Assembly (NCBI GenBank): GCA_021151625.1
Contig: JAGKWY010000010.1
Span: 4,065 to 68,064, forward strand
DNA: 64,000 bases
Source of the DNA: Gammaproteobacteria bacterium
GTDB taxonomy: Bacteria > Pseudomonadota > Gammaproteobacteria > Pseudomonadales > Cellvibrionaceae
Direction: 5' to 3'
Shown here: in pieces, positions 59,439 through 64,000 of the stretch
Layout of the letters: each line of letters begins with the position of its first letter
How positions within the stretch are numbered: position 1 is the stretch's first letter
Translations under genes and position numbers: made by a program
The notes under the pieces: model-generated
Told to the model about the DNA's origin: nothing
The model's database searches: none
The model's input: the letters and a program-made list of their open reading frames with translations, nothing else

Positions 59439-61909
59439 AGAATCCCGGTGCTGAACTCGTTAACACGTCAGCGGTAATTAACCTCGGCAGCGCCCCGGGC
59501 GGTGAATGGGTATTAGTTGTTGAGGACGATGAAGCTGCGCGCCTGACTACCAGCATTACCCTGGAGCGCGCCGGCTATAAAGTGATGGAGGCAGCTGATT
59601 GCGCCAGTGCACGCGCGCAATTCAGTAACCGTCGCCCGGATATAGTGCTGCTGGATGTGCTCTTGCCTGACGGCGATGGTTTTAGCCTGTGCCGCGAATT
59701 ATTGGCCTTGCCCGGTGGTAAAGATCTACCCATCGCCATGGTTACCGGGCTGGATGACATCAACTCGATCCATCAAGCCTATGAATCAGGTGCAACCGAT
59801 TTTATTACCAAGCCGGTGAGCTGGGGCACCTTGCCTTATCGCATTCAATTCATTTTGCGCGCGAGTAAAGCATTCCGCGATTTGAGTATTAGCGAAGGAA
59901 AAACCCGCGCATTGCTTGCCGGCATTCCCGACATTATTTTGCGTATTGATCGCGATGGTCATGTGCTGGATATGCAAGTGGGCGCCTATGTGAATGACAT
60001 GGAAGAGTGGGTAATCCACGATTCGGAAACTGGCGATGGCCATTTGCCCGGCCCGGTATACCGCAGCCTTGCCACACCGATTCGCCGTGTTTTTGCTGGC
60101 CAGGGTGAACAGCTGGTGGAATTTGAGTGGACGCAAAAAAATCACCTGCGCACTTGGGAGGCACGCTTGCTATTGCGTGAGCGCGATGAAATGGTGATGG
60201 TGGTGCGCGATATTACCCAGCGCAAACAACAGGAATCCGAATTGCGTTTGTGGGCCAAAGTGTTTGAAGGCAGCAACGAGGCAATTTTAATTACCGATGC
60301 CAAATTGCGCATTGTGTTAGTGAATAAAACCTACGAAAAAATGATGGGCTTTACCGAGCAGGAAGTGCTGGGGGTAGACACAGCCAAAGTGGGCGCACAA
60401 CTGCATTCGCACGGATTTTTCCGCAATCTGGTATCGGTGTTGAAAGAGCGCGGTCACTGGCAGGGCGAGTTGGTTAACCGCCGCAAAGACGGTGAAAAAT
60501 TTCCCACCTGGTATTCCATTAGCCAGGTGTTAAATGCCGAGGGACAAGCAGAAAATTACATCGCAATTTTTAGCGATATTTCCGAACGCAAAAAATCGCG
60601 TGAGCGCATCGATTTTCTTGCACATCATGACAGCCTGACTGAATTGCCCAATCGCGCCTTGTTAAATGATCGTCTGGAAATGGCAATCAACACGGCCAAG
60701 CGTCGCAGTGAAAAAGTCGGCATTTTATTTATTGATCTCGATCGCTTTAAAAATATTAATGACTCACTGGGTCATAGCGCGGGCGACCAGATTTTGCGTC
60801 AAACGGCCGCGCGCTTAACCGGCTCGGTGCGCAACGACGATACAGTAGCGCGTCTGGGTGGCGACGAATTTGTAGTGCTTTTGCCGCGCGTGCGCGATGA
60901 ACGCAGCCTGGCGGAAGTGGCCATTAAATTGCGCGAAGAATTATTAAAACCTTACATTCTGGAAGATATGCCGCTGCATTTAAGTCCGAGTATTGGCATA
61001 GCCGTTTACCCGGATGATGGCGACACGCCCAGCACGCTGATTAAAAATGCCGATGCGGCTATGTACCTCGCCAAAGAAAAAGGCCGCAACAATTATCAGT
61101 TCTATACACCGATTTTAAATGCGCGCACCCTCGACCGGCTCAAGCTGGAATATGACTTGCGCTCGGCCTTGGATCACGGTCAATTTGAATTGCATTACCA
61201 GCCGCAAATCGATGCGCGTACCAAACATGTGTACGGTGCAGAAGCCTTGGTGCGCTGGCGTCATCCTGAGCGCGGGTTGGTGCCGCCCAATCATTTCATT
61301 CCAATCGCGGAAGAAATCGGTTTGATTATCCCGCTCGGCGCTTGGGTAATTGCCGAGGCCGCGCGTCAGGTGAAACATTGGCGCGAGTCAGGTTTTGGCG
61401 AGCTGGTGGTGAGCGTGAATATTTCCGCACTGCAATTTCATCAGGCTGGTTTCCTTAATGAAGTGCAAGGGCTGCTGGAAACTGCGGGCACTCATCCCAG
61501 TGCGTTGGAGCTGGAGTTGACTGAAAGTATGTTGATGACAGATATGGAGGTTTCCATTCAGGTTTTGCAGGCATTTCGCGATCAGGGTTACCGCATCGCT
61601 ATCGACGACTTTGGCACCGGCTTTTCCTGCCTGAATTATTTGCGCCGCCTGCCAGTGAATATCCTCAAGATCGACCAATCATTTGTGCGCGATATGCAGA
61701 GCGACAGTGCATCGCTCGCCATAGTGTCGTCCATTATTCGTTTGGCAGATTCACTGGGCATGGAGACGATTGCTGAAGGTGTGGAGACTGCCGACGAGCT
61801 CGCCATTTTGCATGGCGAGGGCTGCCATTTGATGCAGGGATATCATTTTTCCAAACCCTTGCCTGCCGCTGATTTTGAACAGTGGTTGCAGCGCTGGATG
61901 AGTGCTTGA
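59435..61909 (+). CDS. Response regulator with REC-PAS-GGDEF-EAL, c-di-GMP turnover
   Basis: It starts with GTG at 59435 (GGAGGAG site upstream) and overlaps the kinase gene by 4 bases. The 824-aa protein has an N-terminal receiver with phospho-acceptor Asp74 (IVLLDVLLPDGDGF). Two PAS-like regions follow (LLAGIPDIILRIDRDG; FEGSNEAILITDAKLRIVLV then FTEQEVLG). The intact GGDEF site is at 475-479, with an RNDD inhibitory I-site five residues before it. The EAL domain has EAL at 603-605, ELTESMLM and IDDFGTGFS. Both catalytic sites look intact, so it may synthesise or degrade c-di-GMP depending on phosphorylation. It is the natural output of the upstream hybrid kinase. Confidence 0.93.
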   Translation: MKNPGAELVNTSAVINLGSAPGGEWVLVVEDDEAARLTTSITLERAGYKVMEAADCASARAQFSNRRPDIVLLDVLLPDGDGFSLCRELLALPGGKDLPIAMVTGLDDINSIHQAYESGATDFITKPVSWGTLPYRIQFILRASKAFRDLSISEGKTRALLAGIPDIILRIDRDGHVLDMQVGAYVNDMEEWVIHDSETGDGHLPGPVYRSLATPIRRVFAGQGEQLVEFEWTQKNHLRTWEARLLLRERDEMVMVVRDITQRKQQESELRLWAKVFEGSNEAILITDAKLRIVLVNKTYEKMMGFTEQEVLGVDTAKVGAQLHSHGFFRNLVSVLKERGHWQGELVNRRKDGEKFPTWYSISQVLNAEGQAENYIAIFSDISERKKSRERIDFLAHHDSLTELPNRALLNDRLEMAINTAKRRSEKVGILFIDLDRFKNINDSLGHSAGDQILRQTAARLTGSVRNDDTVARLGGDEFVVLLPRVRDERSLAEVAIKLREELLKPYILEDMPLHLSPSIGIAVYPDDGDTPSTLIKNADAAMYLAKEKGRNNYQFYTPILNARTLDRLKLEYDLRSALDHGQFELHYQPQIDARTKHVYGAEALVRWRHPERGLVPPNHFIPIAEEIGLIIPLGAWVIAEAARQVKHWRESGFGELVVSVNISALQFHQAGFLNEVQGLLETAGTHPSALELELTESMLMTDMEVSIQVLQAFRDQGYRIAIDDFGTGFSCLNYLRRLPVNILKIDQSFVRDMQSDSASLAIVSSIIRLADSLGMETIAEGVETADELAILHGEGCHLMQGYHFSKPLPAADFEQWLQRWMSA

Positions 61910-62004
61910 GTGAGCACTGGTTATGTAAGCGAATAGAGGTCATTGGAAGCAGTTTTTTATTGTTTGATTGAAATGGGTTTACGCGGGATTTTTCTGTAGT
62001 GGGA

Positions 62005-62019
62005 CCTGCTTTTAGCAGG
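62005..62019 (+). terminator. Short hairpin before the last TonB receptor
   Basis: CCTGC-TTTTA-GCAGG, extendable to imperfect GGAC/GTCC flanks, lies 96 bases after the GGDEF-EAL gene. It could be a weak terminator or a 5' leader hairpin of the receptor gene. Confidence 0.3.
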
Positions 62020-62044
62020 GAGTCCAGGTAGGGAGGAATCGATC

Positions 62045-64000
62045 ATGCTTATCAAAAATAGATGGTTAGCAGCGATAGTTGTGTGCCTGTTGGCCAGCCC
62101 ATCAGGCTGGGCTAACGATGATGATCTGGCCTATTTGCAATTAAATCTGGAACAGTTGCTGGATGTACCTGTGACTGGCTCAACCCTGACTCAGGAATCG
62201 CTCAAAACGGTTCCTTCGGTAGTGACGGTATTTACCCACGAACAAATTGACCGCTTGGGGTTGGATTACCTCTATGAATTGCTGCGCCTGGTGCCTGGCT
62301 TTCAAGTGAGTCGCAATGCGGACAACCCATTCAACTACACCTACAGCGCCGGTGGGCGCCGTTTGGGCAATCGCGCACTGGAAATCCTGCTGGTGGTAGA
62401 TGGCCGCCTGTTTGGCAACCCGCGTGCGGTGGGCGCAGACACTGGCGTTTCGCTATTTCCACTGGCGCAGATCGAGCGGGTGGAGGTGATCCAGGGGCCA
62501 GGTTCAGCGCTCTACGGGTCGGGTGCTTACACCGGTGTAATCAATGTGATAACACGCAAAGGTCAAACCAACCTCAAGGTTTCATTGGGCAGCGACAACC
62601 GCCATCAGTTGGATTGGCATTGGTCGGAGCAATTTGGCGCCTGGCAGAACGACCTGTTTTTCCATAACTACGGTGACGACGGTCAGACCTATCATCTGGC
62701 GGATGGGCGAGTTACCAGCGATGCACGTCGCGAGCTGGATTTCAATTGGGATCTGCACGATGACCGGCGTCGTATCCAGGCTGCCTGGTACCGTTTGCAA
62801 GGTGAGGATTTTTATACCCTGGAGCGGGTGCGCAATGGTTTTAATGAATATCGTCAGCAGTTGCGCCACCTGAGCCTGGAGCAGCAGTTCCAGCCGGCGG
62901 ACTATTGGAATCTGCATTTGACACTAGCCTATCGCGATGGCGAACAGCACTTTCACGCACCGCTGACCGCTGAGGGCGAGTTGGAAAGAGCAAGTCGTCC
63001 ATCCAGCCGCGAAGCCATGCTCGCCAAAGTCAGTTTTGAAACGCGTGCTACCCAGGTCACCCTGGCCAATGAGATCACTCTTGATGCCGGTGGCAACCTG
63101 CAATTTGGCCTGGATTGGCAAAGGGCAGAGGAAGATGAAACACGTGGGCGTACCAATTACAACCTGGAGGAGTTGGTTAAAAGACAAGGCCTGGTTACCT
63201 ACTATGGCAACTTTGATTATTCGGTCGTGGTGGAAAAAGCGATTGCCCGGGATACCACTGGCCTTTACGGTCAGTGGATTTATGACCTGGGTGCTGCCAC
63301 GCGCATGACCTTGGGGGGGCGTTACGATTACTACGAAAGTATCGGTGACCACACCAGCCCACGCCTGGGGTTGGTGCATCAGTTGAATGCAATCCATAGT
63401 TTAAAACTGCTCTACGGCGAAGCGTTCCGCGCGCCCAATTTCGTGGAGGTAGCGCTGCTCAATAACCCTTATCTGGCGGGTAATCCGGATTTGGACCACG
63501 AACTGGTAAAAACCTGGAACCTGGCCTGGATTGCCACTGGCAAAAGTATGGGAATGGAGTTCGCTGGTTTTTACAGCGAATACGAAAACCCGATTCTCGC
63601 CGGTATCCAGGGGACAACGCGGATCTACATCAATGGCCTGGATCAGGAAGCGCAGGGTGCTTCTCTGGATTTGCATTACCAGTGGGATGCCCATTGGTTG
63701 ATGCGGGTGAGTTACACCCATCTCTACGATTTACCCGATTCGGCCTTTGCCGAATCCGACCATTTGGCGGCAGCGGTCATCAACTACCAGCACGGGCGCT
63801 GGAACTGGAATTTATCGGCCAGTTACCAGGGCGCGCGGCAATACCTGATTAGCGCAAGCCAGCGTGGTGAGCTGGAAAGTTACTGGCTGGCTAACGGCCA
63901 ATTGAGCTACAGCTTCAGCCAGGAAACCAGGATCAGGCTAAGCCTGAAAAACTTGTTGGATGAAGCCTATTCCAGCCCGGCGTTGGGGGTGGGTATTCGG
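62045..64000 (+). CDS. TonB-dependent receptor, 3'-truncated by the window edge
   Basis: The ATG at 62045 has an AGGGAGG site, and the frame is open through codon 652 at the window end. It has a signal peptide (MLIKNRWLAAIVVCLLASPS, cleavage near GWA), then LNLEQLLDVPVTGSTL. The plug contains PSVVTVFTHEQIDRLGLDYL, LLRLVPGFQVSR and VIQGPGSALYGSGAYTGVIN. Barrel strands follow (FRAPNFVEVALLNNPYLAGN then PDLDHE; LRLSLKNLLDEAY-type end). This resembles the colicin I/vitamin B12 receptor type (CirA/BtuB-like). It follows the YfiR-kinase-c-di-GMP operon by 135 bases in the same direction, so control by that system or co-transcription is possible. The ligand is unknown. Confidence 0.9.
   Translation, partial: MLIKNRWLAAIVVCLLASPSGWANDDDLAYLQLNLEQLLDVPVTGSTLTQESLKTVPSVVTVFTHEQIDRLGLDYLYELLRLVPGFQVSRNADNPFNYTYSAGGRRLGNRALEILLVVDGRLFGNPRAVGADTGVSLFPLAQIERVEVIQGPGSALYGSGAYTGVINVITRKGQTNLKVSLGSDNRHQLDWHWSEQFGAWQNDLFFHNYGDDGQTYHLADGRVTSDARRELDFNWDLHDDRRRIQAAWYRLQGEDFYTLERVRNGFNEYRQQLRHLSLEQQFQPADYWNLHLTLAYRDGEQHFHAPLTAEGELERASRPSSREAMLAKVSFETRATQVTLANEITLDAGGNLQFGLDWQRAEEDETRGRTNYNLEELVKRQGLVTYYGNFDYSVVVEKAIARDTTGLYGQWIYDLGAATRMTLGGRYDYYESIGDHTSPRLGLVHQLNAIHSLKLLYGEAFRAPNFVEVALLNNPYLAGNPDLDHELVKTWNLAWIATGKSMGMEFAGFYSEYENPILAGIQGTTRIYINGLDQEAQGASLDLHYQWDAHWLMRVSYTHLYDLPDSAFAESDHLAAAVINYQHGRWNWNLSASYQGARQYLISASQRGELESYWLANGQLSYSFSQETRIRLSLKNLLDEAYSSPALGVGIR

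Overview
The window looks like a chromosomal segment of a gammaproteobacterium of the Cellvibrio type. This is an inference from the gene mix: three TonB-dependent receptors, PEP-CTERM and choice-of-anchor surface proteins, an E. coli-like D-lactate dehydrogenase, PurU, and a YfiR/CHASE8 signalling operon, at moderate GC. No rRNA, tRNA, CRISPR array, prophage or insertion sequence was seen. Both ends cut a gene: a PhoX-like Tat substrate on the left and a TonB receptor on the right.

Layout. 0-6 kb: PhoX fragment, HDOD protein, a DUF4440 protein, a DUF72 protein and an AEC permease, then an overlapping trio of aspartyl/asparaginyl beta-hydroxylase, sulfotransferase and GNAT acetyltransferase. 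6-15 kb: a phage-collar (MdpB-like) protein, a very large repeat-built surface protein of about 2,455 aa that carries an anchor signal followed by a beta-barrel, and a convergent PEP-CTERM protein. 15-22 kb: a MocR regulator divergent from PhzF plus a class IV aminotransferase, a LysR regulator, an Old Yellow Enzyme and a solute-binding lipoprotein. 22-23.4 kb: a DUF1780 protein and a YefM-YoeB toxin-antitoxin pair. 23.4-32 kb: two TonB receptors (the first behind a probable Fur box), PurU, a second PEP-CTERM protein and an MFS transporter. 32-51 kb: a nonribosomal peptide locus. 51-56 kb: glucan phosphorylase, LdhA, a small DUF6164 membrane protein and a QueD-like protein. 56-64 kb: a YfiR-like protein, a CHASE8 hybrid kinase and a REC-PAS-GGDEF-EAL protein in one overlapping operon, then a TonB receptor.

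The most notable system is the NRPS locus. One 5,033-aa gene encodes C-A-T / C-A-T-E / C-A-T / C-A-T-TE. Specificity residues read by eye suggest Gly, D-Ser, Pro and an uncertain, probably basic, fourth residue. An AT-rich 0.7 kb region separates it from a divergent pair: a class I methyltransferase-like protein and a NodU/TobZ-type carbamoyltransferase. Together they suggest an N-capped, possibly O-carbamoylated tetrapeptide; the downstream MFS gene is a candidate exporter. The second system worth attention is the hydroxylase-sulfotransferase-acetyltransferase trio beside the collar protein and the giant anchor/barrel protein, which could be a modified surface-structure cassette. The third is the YfiR/CHASE8 operon, in which the usual diguanylate cyclase is replaced by a hybrid kinase paired with a separate GGDEF-EAL response regulator. 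All functions are read from motifs by eye; no database search was run.
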